DNA from: Hydrangea macrophylla
Taxonomy: Eukaryota > Streptophyta > Magnoliopsida > Cornales > Hydrangeaceae
Assembly (NCBI GenBank): GCA_033977485.1
Contig: CM066994.1
Location: 26,256,681-26,320,680 of the forward strand
DNA length: 64,000 nucleotides
Direction of reading: 5' to 3'
Shown: one piece after another, positions 33,343 through 44,650 of the stretch
How the letters are laid out: the number at the start of each line of letters is the position of its first letter
How positions within the stretch are numbered: the first letter of the stretch is position 1
Notes under the pieces: generated by a model
Databases searched by the model: none
What the model saw: the letters and a program-made list of their open reading frames with translations, nothing else
Told to the model about the DNA's origin: nothing
Made by a program: the position numbers and the translations under genes

Positions 33343-34600
33343 ACATTCGGCCAGTTGCTGTTTCAAGGATTGTTTCCGGCGATCAAGCACCGACGAACGT
33401 GAGTGCTTCGTTGGTGTAGAAAGAAGCTTCGTGGCGTACATGAGCAATGGATGACGGATATATTGGACTATTTATCGTTGTCGCCATCTTCGCCGTTGAG
33501 TCCGAGATTCAGAGCGATGCATCCCGATCTGCTAGTGGCGTGTTAGGCTCTAATGGAGTCGTCGCCGATCTGTTCTGCAAATTCTCTATTTTCTGTTGGT
33601 CCTCTAATTTTCTGCAGATGTAGTGTAAAATTTTACACTAATGCTAGTTCTTGTACTCTTACATTAGTCTCTCTCCCTCTTTTTTTTTTTTTTTTTGGAT
33701 ATTGGATTTGACTGATTTTTAGTGTAAAAATATGTTGATTTTACATTTGTTCACTGATTTACATTTGTTCACTGATTTGCAGTGTAAAAATTGTAGCTAT
33801 CAAGATTTGACTCTTGTGTTGTTTTTCAGTGTAAAAACTATAGCTAGTAAGATTTGACTCTTATATTATTTTTCACTGATTTGTTTTTTTTTTTTTTTAT
33901 AGCAATGCATTGGAAAAATATACTATAGTATAAAATTCTCCTCTTATAGTCATTCATAATGCAGTGTTAAAATTATAATGACAATCATTAAGTACTCTTT
34001 TATATACTATATATATATGTGTAAAATTATGAAATGCAGTGAAAATTTTACACTGATAATGTAGTGTAAAATTATACACTGATTTCCAAAATTACATTGA
34101 ACGAAAAATTAGCAATGGATAATCTAACAAATATTTGACGTGGCACTAAAGATATGGAAATCATTAAAGATATGGATGACAGCTTATCAAAACAAAAAGA
34201 GTCCACTACAAATTAAATCTCCATTCAAATGTGTATACCTACAATCATGGTAATTATAGTTTGTTCCAAAAATAACTCCATAATCAATGGGATAAGAATA
34301 ACTCCATATATAACCAGCTATATCCATATATATATATATATATGTAACTATTAATTGTGGATTGTTAATCCCTTAATTATAGGGATAACATTGACTATAT
34401 GCTGGATTATATAGATATATGTCATCCTATATATATATATATGTAAAGGTTAAAAAGGTCATAAAAATAACCAAATTTGGGGGAATTTAAAAGGAATTGG
34501 GGATTTTGCATTGATTTGGATCTATTAGTAACATGATAATAAGAGTGGACCTAATCAAAAAAAGTTTAGTAGATAGGGATTTTCGGAGAAATTTCTAATT
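33050..34600. other. ~1.55-kb block absent from duplication copy 2
   Basis: In copy 2 the sequence passes directly from the AATTAATTAATT run to CTTCTTCCTATTTTACG (39,770-39,800); here the same two flanks are separated by this block. It contains CT and CA microsatellites (33,288-33,346), a GC-richer stretch with gene-leader character (33,345-33,600) and a cluster of AGTGTAAAATTTTACACT palindromes (33,616-34,085). It may be an insertion in copy 1 or a deletion in copy 2; the AT-rich junction hides any TSD. Confidence 0.7.
33616..34085. repeat. Cluster of TAGTGTAAAATTTTACACTA palindromes
   Basis: A perfect 20-bp palindrome lies at 33,621-33,640. Half-sites AGTGTAAAA recur at about 33,720, 33,780 and 33,830, and near-perfect copies (CAGTGAAAATTTTACACTG, AGTGTAAAATTATACACT) lie at 34,035-34,082. 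Confidence 0.82.
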
Positions 34601-35012
34601 AAATTAATTAATTTTTCTTCCTATTTTACGTAATTTTTAAGGGATTTACGTGGGCAAAAGTAAGGTTTTTTTTTTTCATAAAAAATAAAAAATAAAAAAT
34701 AAAAAGGGTTTTTTTTTTTTTTTTTTTCCTAAATTACTCTGACTTGCTTTAAAAAGTGATTTGGTGTATTAACCCAATAAAACTAGTTTTATAAAGTAAC
34801 TAAAATTTAATGATTTAATAATTTAATTAGATAATAAATTTAAGACAACACACAAAAAAAAAAAGGGGACACACAAAATTAGACTAATAGTTTAATGTGA
34901 GACTAAATATCGCCGTTAGTTTGAATAATAACAGATAGGGTCAATTAGATATAAAGACATTTTATTGTAATTGTATTGATTTAAGGACAATTAAAAAAAA
35001 AATGTGTATCAA

Positions 35013-36335
35013 TAAGTCTCTCATACCGTACAATGACCAAATTACCTTTGTAGCTTATTTTTAATAAGTTAATACAAATAAAGTCTTCAAAATAACACTG
35101 TGTGACATGCCCCAAATATTTACAAAATGACTATTTTGCCCCTAAAGCTTCAAATTGTCATAACTAAGATTAAACTATAATTGAACGTCGTCAGGGCCTG
35201 TGATCTCACATTATTGTGAAAATTATTTTGACACCTAAAAAGTACTCATACCTTAAAATGACCAAATTACCCTTGGGGCTTACTTTTAATAAGTTAATAT
35301 AAATAGAATTTTCAAATAACACATGATGACCTACCTCAAATTTATCGACATTTTGGACACAATGACGGAGTCCATTTGGCTTGTAAATATTTGTAAAATA
35401 ACCATTTTGCCCTTAAAACTTCAAAATGACATAACTTGTTAAGATTAAACCAGAATTGAACGCCATCAAAGCCTGTGAGCTCATATTATTATCAAGAATA
35501 TTTGGACACTTAAAAAGTACATACACTGTAAAATGACCAAATTGTCATTGAGGCATACTTTTAATAAGTTAATATAAATAGAGTCTTCAAATAACACGGG
35601 GTGACCTACCCCAAGGTTCATCGACGTTCTGGACACAATGGTAGGGTCCATTTAGCTTGAAAATATTTGCAAAATGACTATGTTGCCCTTGAAACTTCAA
35701 AATGCCATAATTTGTTAAGATTGAACCTGAATTGAACGTCGTCAGAGTCTGTGAGCTCACATTATTATGAAGAATATTTTGACTCCTAAAAAGTACACAT
35801 ACTGTAAAATTACCAAATTGCCCTTGAAGCGTACTTCTAATAAGTGAAAATAAATTAAGTCTTCAAATAACACGAGGTGACATATCCCAAGATTCATCGA
35901 CGTTCTAGACAAAATGACGATTTCCATTTGGCTTTAAAATATTTATAAAATGACAATTTTGCCTTTGAACATTAAAAGGCCATAACTTGTTAAGATTAAA
36001 TGAGAATTGAACGTCGTCAAAGCTTATGAGCTCATATTATTATGACGAATATTTTCACACCTAAGAAAGTACATTTATCGTAAAATGACAGCTTACTTTT
36101 AATAAGTTACTATAAATAAAGTCTTCAAATAACAGAGGGTGACCTACCGTAATATTCATCGACATTCTAGACACAATAACGATGTCCATTTGGCTTGAAA
36201 AATATTTACAAAATGACTATTTTGCCTTTGGAACTTCAAAATATCATAACTTGTTAAGATTAAAATTAGAATTGAACGTCGTTATAGCTTCTGAGCTCAT
36301 ATTATTATGAAGAATATTTTGGGACCTAAAAAAAT
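35013..36335 (+). repeat. Tandem array, ~275-bp unit, about five copies (copy 1)
   Basis: Each unit runs AAAGTACATAC-TGTAAAATGACCAAATT...ACTTTTAATAAGTTAATATAAATA...TCATCGAC-TTCTGGACACAATG...TAACTTGTTAAGATTAAA...GAACGTCGTC. Unit starts near 35,013, 35,247, 35,513, 35,793 and 36,066. Non-coding. Confidence 0.88.
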
Positions 36336-36339
36336 TATG

Positions 36340-37295
36340 AAATTTCACCACTGTTTTGACCACTTTTTAAAACAGTGGAGCAATTTCACTACTTCTATTT
36401 ATGGATGTCAAAACACTGGACAATGGTATAATCGTCATAAATGAAAAAAATCATTACTGATAAAAATTTTAAAACTTGGTGAAATTTCACCACTCTTCAA
36501 AACTTGGTGAAATTTTACCACTTTGGACAAGAGTATAATCGTCATAAAAAAAAAATTAGTGTTGATAAAAATATCAAACTTGGTGAAATTTCACCACTCT
36601 TAAAACTTGGTGAAATTTCACCACTTTCAACTAGGGTTATAATCGTCACAAACGAAAAAAAAATCATTACTGGAAAAAATTTCAGAACTTGGTGAAATTT
36701 CACCACTCTTCAAAACTTGGTGAAATTTCACCATTTTGAACAAGGGTATAATCGTCATAAGCGAAAAAAATTATTATTGATAAAACTTCAAAATTTAGTG
36801 AAATTTCACCCCTCTTAAAAACTTGGTGAAATTTCACCACTTTGAACAGGGGTATAATCGTCAAAAATGAAAAAAATCATTACTGATAAAAATTGCAAAA
36901 CTTGGTGAAATTTCACCACTCTTCAAAACTTGGTGAAATTTCACCACTTTGTACAGGGGTATAATCGTCATAAACGAAAAAATCATTACTGATAAAAATT
37001 TCAAAACTTTGTGAAATTTCACCACTCTTCAAAATATGGTGAAAGTTCACCACTCTAAACAAGGGTTTGATCATCATAAGCAAAAAAATCATTATTGAAA
37101 AAATTTCAAAACATAGTGCAATTTTACCACTCTTAAAAACTTGGTGAAATTTTACAACTTTTAAGAGGGATATAATCGTCATAAAAAAAAAATCATGTAC
37201 TGATAAAAATTTCAAAACTTGGTGAAATTTCTTCACTTTTCAAAATTAGGTGAAATTTCACCAGTTTGAACAGGGGTATAATTGTCATAAATGAA
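36340..37295 (+). repeat. Tandem array, ~106-bp unit with paired palindromes, about nine copies
   Basis: Each unit holds GGGTATAATCGTCATAAA, AATCATTACTGATAAAAATT and usually two copies of the perfect 16-bp palindrome TGGTGAAATTTCACCA. ATAATCGTCAT recurs at about 36,428, 36,535, 36,640, 36,749, 36,855 and 36,961 and onwards. Confidence 0.92.
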
Positions 37296-37846
37296 AAATT
37301 GTAAAACAGTGTCTGTCACGAACAGAAATGTGCCAACAATTAGTTTCCTACATTGTATGTTTCAGTCGAACAGGTAAAAAAGAAAGTACACACTGTTTCA
37401 CAAAATAATTCATGAAACTTGCAATGTTTTTCAAAATAGTTTTCAGTAAGTTCACTCATTTCAAAATTGTTTGCAACTTTCAGTCCTTTATTGTTTTAAA
37501 GTGAATTTCACTGTAAGTCACACAACTTTAGAACATGACTAGATTGAAAAGCACATGCACGCAAGTTTTCATAAACGAAAATTATAATGCATATATCAAT
37601 TATAATGCATATGTCAATTAAAATATTTGTAATGCAACTTACCATAGACCACGAATGATTATGTCAAAAAAAAATTGTGTATATCTAACACGCAATATGT
37701 ATGTTGTTCGGAAGTTTTTCATATTCGAAAAATGCGAATTAACGCAGACTATGAAAACTGTGATCCGAATTAATAAGTTTCAAACCAGTTTACTCAACCA
37801 AAAGCAGACTTTAAGATTTCAGATTTATACTAAATTGTCTTAAGAT
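37296..37846. other. Spacer between the two duplication copies; no gene
   Basis: About 550 bp of AT-rich sequence present once. It has TTCA-CTGT words and no supported coding frame. Confidence 0.6.
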
Positions 37847-39279
37847 TGTTATTTAAAATATATTGGGATGTATAAATCTGTATAAATCTATATAAATCTG
37901 AAATCAAAAAGCACAACAAAAAACTATAAATAAAACAGAACATGGTATAGATGCAAATCAGACAATAGATCGAGTCTAGTGTTTGACACTATGTCCTTAA
38001 GACAATTTATGCCCCGCATTGATGCTCACGGATTTGCGGCATTTGTCTCCCAGGATACAACGATCTCCCCCTTACTATAGAAGCACTTCAAATAATAAGG
38101 TTCCAGCGAACCATACTTGTGTTTGTACTCTCTCAGACACTTGACATACTCTATATGTAATATATGAACTAATGTTATTTACTCTATTAATTTCTTCTTC
38201 TAAATGAATTAATAAGACCCATATATATAGATTGCAGGAGACTGTTCGTCAACCTTTCGAATGGAAATTGTTCGTCAACAGCCACATCCATTCGACTAAG
38301 GGTCTGTTTGGCATAACTAAAAAATCCATTCAACTAAAAGCTAATTTATCATTCAAATTTTCCAACAATGTCTACTATAATAATAATTATTTTAGCTACT
38401 TTCTAAATTTATCCTTACTAATTTTGAAAATACCCAACAAAAAGTAAAAACAACAAAAACTACATAAGGGTAATTTTAGAACAATTGCATTTATTTCAAA
38501 CAATTATTATATATCTTTAAAAAATTAATATCCCAAAGATTAACACATAAAATAGGCCGAATAGAGTAACTAACAACTACTCGCATGTGATCGACCAAGC
38601 ATGCTAAGTTTACTGAGTTTGTTGTATATTTCTACCATCATAGATGCTTTCGCCAAACACTTATATAATATAAATTGTCACTATATCAATTTTTGCAATA
38701 CATTATTTAAACACCACAGAGCTCTAACCATACTTTATTAGAGCTCTAACCATACTTTATTCTACAAAAGTTATCGCGATCGGAACAACACAAGTTGCCC
38801 CAAGTAGACCCTAAATATATAGTTGTGATTTATTTTTGGTCGGGCTAAATACACTACCTTCATTTACAAATTAATTTTTTTTTTAATCTTTTAACACTTT
38901 TAATAGTGTATTTAGCAAAAAAAAAAGTGTTGTATCTTTACACTACCATTTATATCTGGATAATTTAATTTCAGTCAAGGCAAGTCAGGGCAAATTTATA
39001 ACATATCCGTATGCAAAACCCCGAAGGTTTTGGTGTGAAGAATTATCGTGGATCGTTGATTTTGTGAGTCCACGTTGATTTAACGGTCCACAAGAATTCG
39101 TTACACTAAAACCCATGACATGGGATAATTTCTCGTGCAAACCTCGGTTGAATACAGCTCATATCCAACCACTATATGGAACCAGCCAATTGAAACAACT
39201 CAGCAACGGGAACTAATAGAAACAAGAAAAAGAGGGTGGAGCAAGTTTTGGGAGAGAAGCAATTGGAAGTAAAAGAAAC

Positions 39280-39453
39280 GGGTTTTGTTAACACGTGTCC
39301 TTAGGACATATGTTAAGGTTTCAAAAGTGAAAAAAAATAAAGGAGATAAGCACTGAACCCCACACCGAACGCTAATATCCACACTATATCCCTTATTTAT
39401 TTCTATATTTAGAACCTTAACATGTGCCCTTAGGACACATGTTAACAAAATCC
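39280..39453. mobile_element. Mutator-type MITE present only in duplication copy 2, TSD AAAAGAAAC
   Basis: 174 bp with inverted ends GGGTTTTGTTAACACGTGTC and the inverted ATGTTAACAAAATCC. AAAAGAAAC at 39,271-39,279 is repeated exactly at 39,454-39,462. The same family as 988-1338. In copy 1 the equivalent place (32,765) has GGAAGTAAAAGACAATAATT without the element. Confidence 0.92.
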
Positions 39454-40225
39454 AAAAGAAACAAGGAGAGAAGTGAGGAGACAGCAACTGGAAATTGAGA
39501 GACAATAATTAAGCAGAGAATTACAAGACACTCGTACCAAAGCCTGAAAACTCAGATGCAGGGTGTGAACGCAATTAAACGTTTTTTTTGGTAAATAGTG
39601 CCGTTGATTTCAATCATAACAAACAGTGTGGGGCCGTTTGGGCGTGGGCTCCCCAAAAGCCCAATTATTGCACAAACCAGCTTTTGGTAAGATATTTTGT
39701 CACTAGCGGACAAATGTCACCACTAGTATGTTGGACTATTTAACAACTTTTTTATGTATTGTAGTATAAAATTAATTAATTAATTAATTCTTCTTCCTAT
39801 TTTACGTAATTTTTAAGGGATTTACGTGGGCAAAAGTAAGGGTTTATTTTTTTCTCATAAAAAATAAAAAATAAAAAGGGTTTTGTTTTTTTTTCCTAAA
39901 TTACTCTGACTTGCTTTAAAAGTGATTTGGTGTATTAATCCAATAAAACTAGTTTTATAAAGGAGTAACTAAAATTTAATAATTTAATAATTTAATTAGA
40001 TAATAAATTTTTTTTTGATAGAGAATTAGATAATAATTTTAAGACAACACAAAAAACAAAAAAAAAAGAGAGACACAAAATTAGACTAATAGTTTAATGT
40101 GAGACTAAATATCGCCGTTAGTTTGAATAATAATAGATAGGGTTAATTAGATATAAGGACAATTAATTGACAGTTTATTGTAATTGTATTGATTTAAGGA
40201 TAATTAAAAAAAATGTGTATCAATA

Positions 40226-41595
40226 AGTCTCTCATACCGTACAATGACCAAATTACCCTTGTAGCTTATTTTTAATAAGTTAATACAAATAAAGTCTTCA
40301 AAATAACACAATGTGACATGCCCCAAGGTTCATCGACGTTCTGGACACAATGGCGGGGTCCATTTGGCCTGAAAATATTTACAAAATGACTATTTTACCC
40401 CTAAAATTTCAAATTGTCATAACTTGTTAAGATTAAACTATAATTGAACGTCGTCGGGGCCTGTGATCTCACATTATTGTGAAAAATATTTTGACACCTA
40501 AAAAGTACTCATACCGTAAAATGACCAAATTACCCTTGGGGCTTACTTTTAATAAGTTAATATAAATAGAATTTTCAAATAACACGGGATGACATACCTC
40601 AAAATTTATCGACATTTTGGACACAATGACGGAGTCCATTTGGCTTGTAAATATTTGTAAAATAACTATTTTGCCCTTAAAACTTCAAAATGACATAACT
40701 TGTTAAGATTAAACCAGAATTGAACGACATCAAAGCCTGTGAGCTCATATTATTATGAAGAATATTTGGACACCTAAAAAGTACATACACTGTAAAATGA
40801 CCAAATTGCTATTGAGGCATACTTTTAATAAGTTAATATAAATAGAGTCTTCAAATAACACGAGGTGACCTACCCCAAGGTTCATCGACGTTTTGGAAAT
40901 AATGGTAGGGTCCATTTGGCTTGAAAATATTTGCAAAATGTCTATGTTGCCCTTGAAACTTCAAAATGGTATAACTTGTTAAGATTAAACCAGAATTGAA
41001 CGTCGTCAGAGTCTGTGAGTTCACATTATTATGAAGAATATTTTGACTCCTAAAAAGTACACACACTGTAAAATTACCAAATTACCCTTGGAGCGTACTT
41101 CTAATAAGTGAAAATAAATAAAGTCTTCAAATAACACGAGGTGACCTATCCCAAGATTCATCGACGTTCTAGACAAAATGACGATTTCCATTTGGCTTTA
41201 AAATATTTATAAAATGACAATTTTGCCCTTGAATATTAAAAAGCCATAACTTGTTAAGATTAAATCAGAATTGAACGTCGTCAAAACTTATGAGCTCATA
41301 TTATTATGACGAATATTTTCACACCTAACAAAGTACATTTATCGTAAAATGACAGCTTACTTTTAATAAGTTACTATAAATAAAGTCTTCAAAAAACAGA
41401 GGGTGACCTACCGTAATATTCATCGACATTCTAAACACAATAGCGGTGTCCATTTGGCTTGAAAAATATTTACAAAATGACTATTTTGCCTTTGGAACTT
41501 CAAAATATCATAACTTGTTAAGATTAAAATTAAAATTGAACGTCGTTATAGCTTCAGAGCTCATATTATTATGAAGAATATTTTGGGACCTAAAA
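40226..41595 (+). repeat. Tandem array, ~275-bp unit, about five copies (copy 2)
   Basis: Same units as 35,013-36,335, starting near 40,226, 40,503, 40,778, 41,055 and 41,330. The first unit here is complete (includes TCATCGACGTTCTGGACAC), whereas in copy 1 it is shortened after ATGCCCCAA. Confidence 0.88.
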
Positions 41596-43075
41596 AATTA
41601 TGAAATTTCATCACTGTTTTGACCACTTTTTAAAACAGTGGAGAAATTTCACTACTTCTATTTATGGATGTCAAAACACTGGACAAGGGTATAATCGTCA
41701 TAAATGAAAAAAAATCATTATTGATAAAAATTTTAAAACTTGGTAAAATTTCACCACTCTTCAAAACTTGGTGAAATTTCACCACTTTGGACAAGGGTAT
41801 AATCGTCATAAAAAAAATTAGTGTTGATAAAAATATCAAACTTGGTGAAATTTCACCACTCTTAAAACTTGGTGAAATTTCACCACTTTCAACTAGGGTT
41901 ATAATCGCCACAAACGAAAAAAATCATTACTGGTAAAAATTTCAGAACTTGGTGAAATTTCACCACTTTGAACAAGGGTATAATCGTCATAAGCGAAAAA
42001 AATCATTATTGATAAAACTTCAAAATTTAGTGAAATTTCACCCCTCTTAAAAACTTGGTGAAATTTCACCACTTTGAACAGGGGTATAATCGTCAAAAAT
42101 GAAAAAAACCATTACTGATAAAAATGGCAAAACTTGGTGAAATTTCACCACTCTTCAAAACTTGGTGAAATTTCACCACTTTGAACAGGGGTATAATCGT
42201 CATAAACAAAAAAAATCATTACTGATAAAAATTTCAAAATTTGGTGAAATTTCACCACTCTTCAAAATATGGTGAAATTTCACCACTCTAAACAAGGGTT
42301 TGATCGTCATAAGAAAAAAAAATCATTATTGACAAAAATTTCAAAACATAGTGCAATTTTACCACTCTTAAAAACTTGGTAAAATTTTACAACTTTTAAG
42401 AGGGATATAATCGTCATAAACAAAAAAAAATTCATGTACTGATAAAAATTTCAAAACTTGGTGAAATTTCTTCACTTTTTCCAAACTGGTGATTTCAAAA
42501 CTAGGTGAAATTTCACCAGTTTGAACAGGGGTATAATCGTCATAAATGAAAAAAATTATTACTGGTAAAAATTTTAAAACTTTATGAAATTTCACTACTC
42601 TTCAAAACTTGGTGAAATTTCACCACTTTGGATAAGGTATAATCGTCATAAGAAAAAAAAATCAATGTTGATAAAAATATCAAACTTGGTGAAATTTCAC
42701 TACTCTTAAAACTTTGTGAAATTTCACCACTTTTAACTAGGGTTATAATCGTCACAAATGAAAAAAAAAAACATTACTGGTAAAATTTCAGAATTTGGTG
42801 AAATTTCAGCACTCTTCAAAACTTGATGAAATTTCACCACTTTGAACAAGGGTATAATCGTCATAAGCGAAAAAAATCATTATTGATAAAAATTTTAAAA
42901 TTTGGTGAAATTTTACCCCTCTTAAAAACTTGGTGAAATTTCACCACTTTGAACAGGGGTATAATCGTCATAAACAAAAAAAAATCATTTACTGATAAAA
43001 ATTTCAAAACTTGGTGAAGTTTCTAAACTTTTCAAAACTAGGTGAAATTTCACCACTTTGAACATGTGTATAATG
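41596..43075 (+). repeat. Tandem array, ~106-bp unit with paired palindromes, about fourteen copies
   Basis: Same unit as 36,340-37,295, with five or so additional units at the right end (42,550-43,075). Most units keep two TGGTGAAATTTCACCA palindromes; a few have one-base losses (TAGTGAAATTTCACCC). Confidence 0.92.
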
Positions 43076-43229
43076 GTAATAATGTATGAATAATATACTA
43101 CTAATGAATTTTAGTAAACACAATTAACCTAGTGAAAGATCTAAATAAAATTGTAAATATTTAGTTGTCCTTTAACGACTGTAATTCCCTAATAAAAGAT
43201 TTACATCTAATTTTTCCTAATAGATATTG

Positions 43230-43800
43230 GCTAATAAGAGAGAGAGTCAATTATTATATTAATTGACCTATGACCATGAGAAAGACCACACCGAAGGTCT
43301 CGAGTGTGGGACAAAATCTAAAAGATGTGTCTATATCTCTCCTGTGTATCATATAGATACATCTTTTGAGTTATGTCCCAAAAATTGTATCTTTGAATTA
43401 GCCCCAATTATTACCCTACAAAAAAATTCTATTGAAATGTTCAAACTTACATAAATATAAATATACACATATAGGAGTGCTGGTCTTGAGTCAAGGACTC
43501 AAGGTACGGAGTGAAAAGATGCTGCAAAAGCTAAGACAGAGAGAAAGAGAGAGAATTATTCAAGCCTTTCTGACAAAAAATTATGATCAAAACCTGAAAG
43601 TCACATGCTCGTCCCTCGTGAAACTGTTCGGTAGATTTCGATCAGAGAGCCTTGACCGGATAGCTCAGAGACGTGTAGGGGCCCGTCTGGACAACACATT
43701 TTTACACACAAAAGCTCAATTATTGCAACTCTCCAATCGTGAATTTATTGCGCATATCATCAGGAATAAATATTGATTACTACGGTTGTTGAGTGTCTAT
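43230..43800 (+). repeat. Dispersed ~320-bp repeat, copy near 43.5 kb, with MITE fragment
   Basis: 43,470-43,800 matches 6390-6710 block by block (GAGTCAAGG-TAC-GAGTGAAA-GATGCTG, GATCAGAGAGCC, AAAAGCTCAATTATTGCA, GGAATAAATATT-A-TACTAC). 43,300-43,425 is a damaged GGGTAAT-type MITE (right end CCCCAATTATTACCC). Confidence 0.65.
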
Positions 43801-43816
43801 GTTTATAGATGTTATA

Positions 43817-44068
43817 CTCCCTCCGTCCCATTTTGTGAGTCCATTTTTGGGAACTTAATTTATTAAGGGGATAACAAGAATCTACACCTATTTTCCACAA
43901 TTGCCCCTAATCATTACAACTACTTTTTTAGTTTTGTCTTAGTGTAGATTGCAATGAAGGGCAATTTTGGAAAGTAAGTAAAAATTGTACACCAAATTAT
44001 GAAAGTGGACACTAATTTTGGGACATCTCAAAATGGAATATAGGACTCTCAAATTGGAATGGAGGGAG
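43817..44068. mobile_element. Stowaway-type MITE, TSD TA
   Basis: CTCCCTCCGTCCCATTTTG at the left and CAAATTGGAATGGAGGGAG at the right, with TA at 43,815-43,816 and 44,069-44,070. Confidence 0.9.
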
Positions 44069-44070
44069 TA

Positions 44071-44650
44071 CAAAATAGCTGTGTACTTACTACTTCCCAT
44101 ATTATGTGTTTATTTTTTCTTATCCACTATGATAATTTTTTAGTTAATTTTTAAACTTATCATTATTGCTTTTGATAATACCTAAAAGGAACTAAAAACA
44201 AGTACATATGTGTAATTTTGGAACAATTGCATTTATTTTAAATAATCATTATGTCCATTTAAAAAGTTGATATCTCAAAGATGAACACATAACATGAGAC
44301 CAAGGGAGTAACTAGCATCTACTCGCATGTCATGTGTGATTGACCAAGCATGCTAGGAGGATCAACAATGGGCAAGGAACCTAAGGCAACTTAGGATGCA
44401 GGGCAAGCCCTGAGATGTCAAATATTGTCTGAAGTCTCAAACGAACTTCCAAAGGAGTCTAAAAAATGAGGCCTCTATACTAAGTTTCATAGAAATTATG
44501 AAGAAATTAGAAGAAGATAGGCCTAAAAATGATAAGTATAATGCCCCAAATCCCAGAAATGGGGGTTAGCGTGATTAGATAATTCGACAGTCAAATTAAA
44601 ACGTTTTTAAAATAGGAAGATTTAAAAATCTGTAGATTCATTCGACTAAA
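44071..44650. other. No gene seen
   Basis: Contains the AGCATCTACTCGCATGTCATG...CCAAGCATGCTA repeat (44,311-44,356) and, at 44,541, TAATGCCCCAAATCCCAG, which could be a fragment of an LTR start. Confidence 0.45.

Larger units (their letters stand above)
31184..37295. repeat. Large tandem duplication, copy 1
   Basis: From TGTTATTCAAAATATATTGG onwards the sequence is repeated from 37,847, about 6.66 kb downstream, at high identity (above 90% by eye) and in the same order: a leader with TGACACTATGTCCTTAAGACA, AT-rich sequence, one copy of the dispersed repeat (32,780-33,000), then the 275-bp and 106-bp tandem arrays. This copy has a MITE (32,531-32,719) and a ~1.55-kb block (33,050-34,600) that copy 2 lacks, and lacks the MITE at 39,280 that copy 2 has. 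Confidence 0.88.
37847..43075. repeat. Large tandem duplication, copy 2
   Basis: Second copy of the segment at 31,184-37,295. It lacks the 1.55-kb block and the MITE at 32,531, and carries its own MITE at 39,280-39,453. Its 106-bp array is longer (about 14 units against nine). Confidence 0.88.

Noticed and set aside
36340..43075. CRISPR-like regular repeat arrays
   Set aside because: The sequence is plant nuclear DNA; the segments between palindromes are themselves repeated rather than unique spacers, and the arrays are ordinary tandem repeats.
43432..43776. 114-codon plus-strand frame
   Set aside because: Lies wholly in the dispersed ~320-bp repeat; the other copies of that repeat do not keep the frame.
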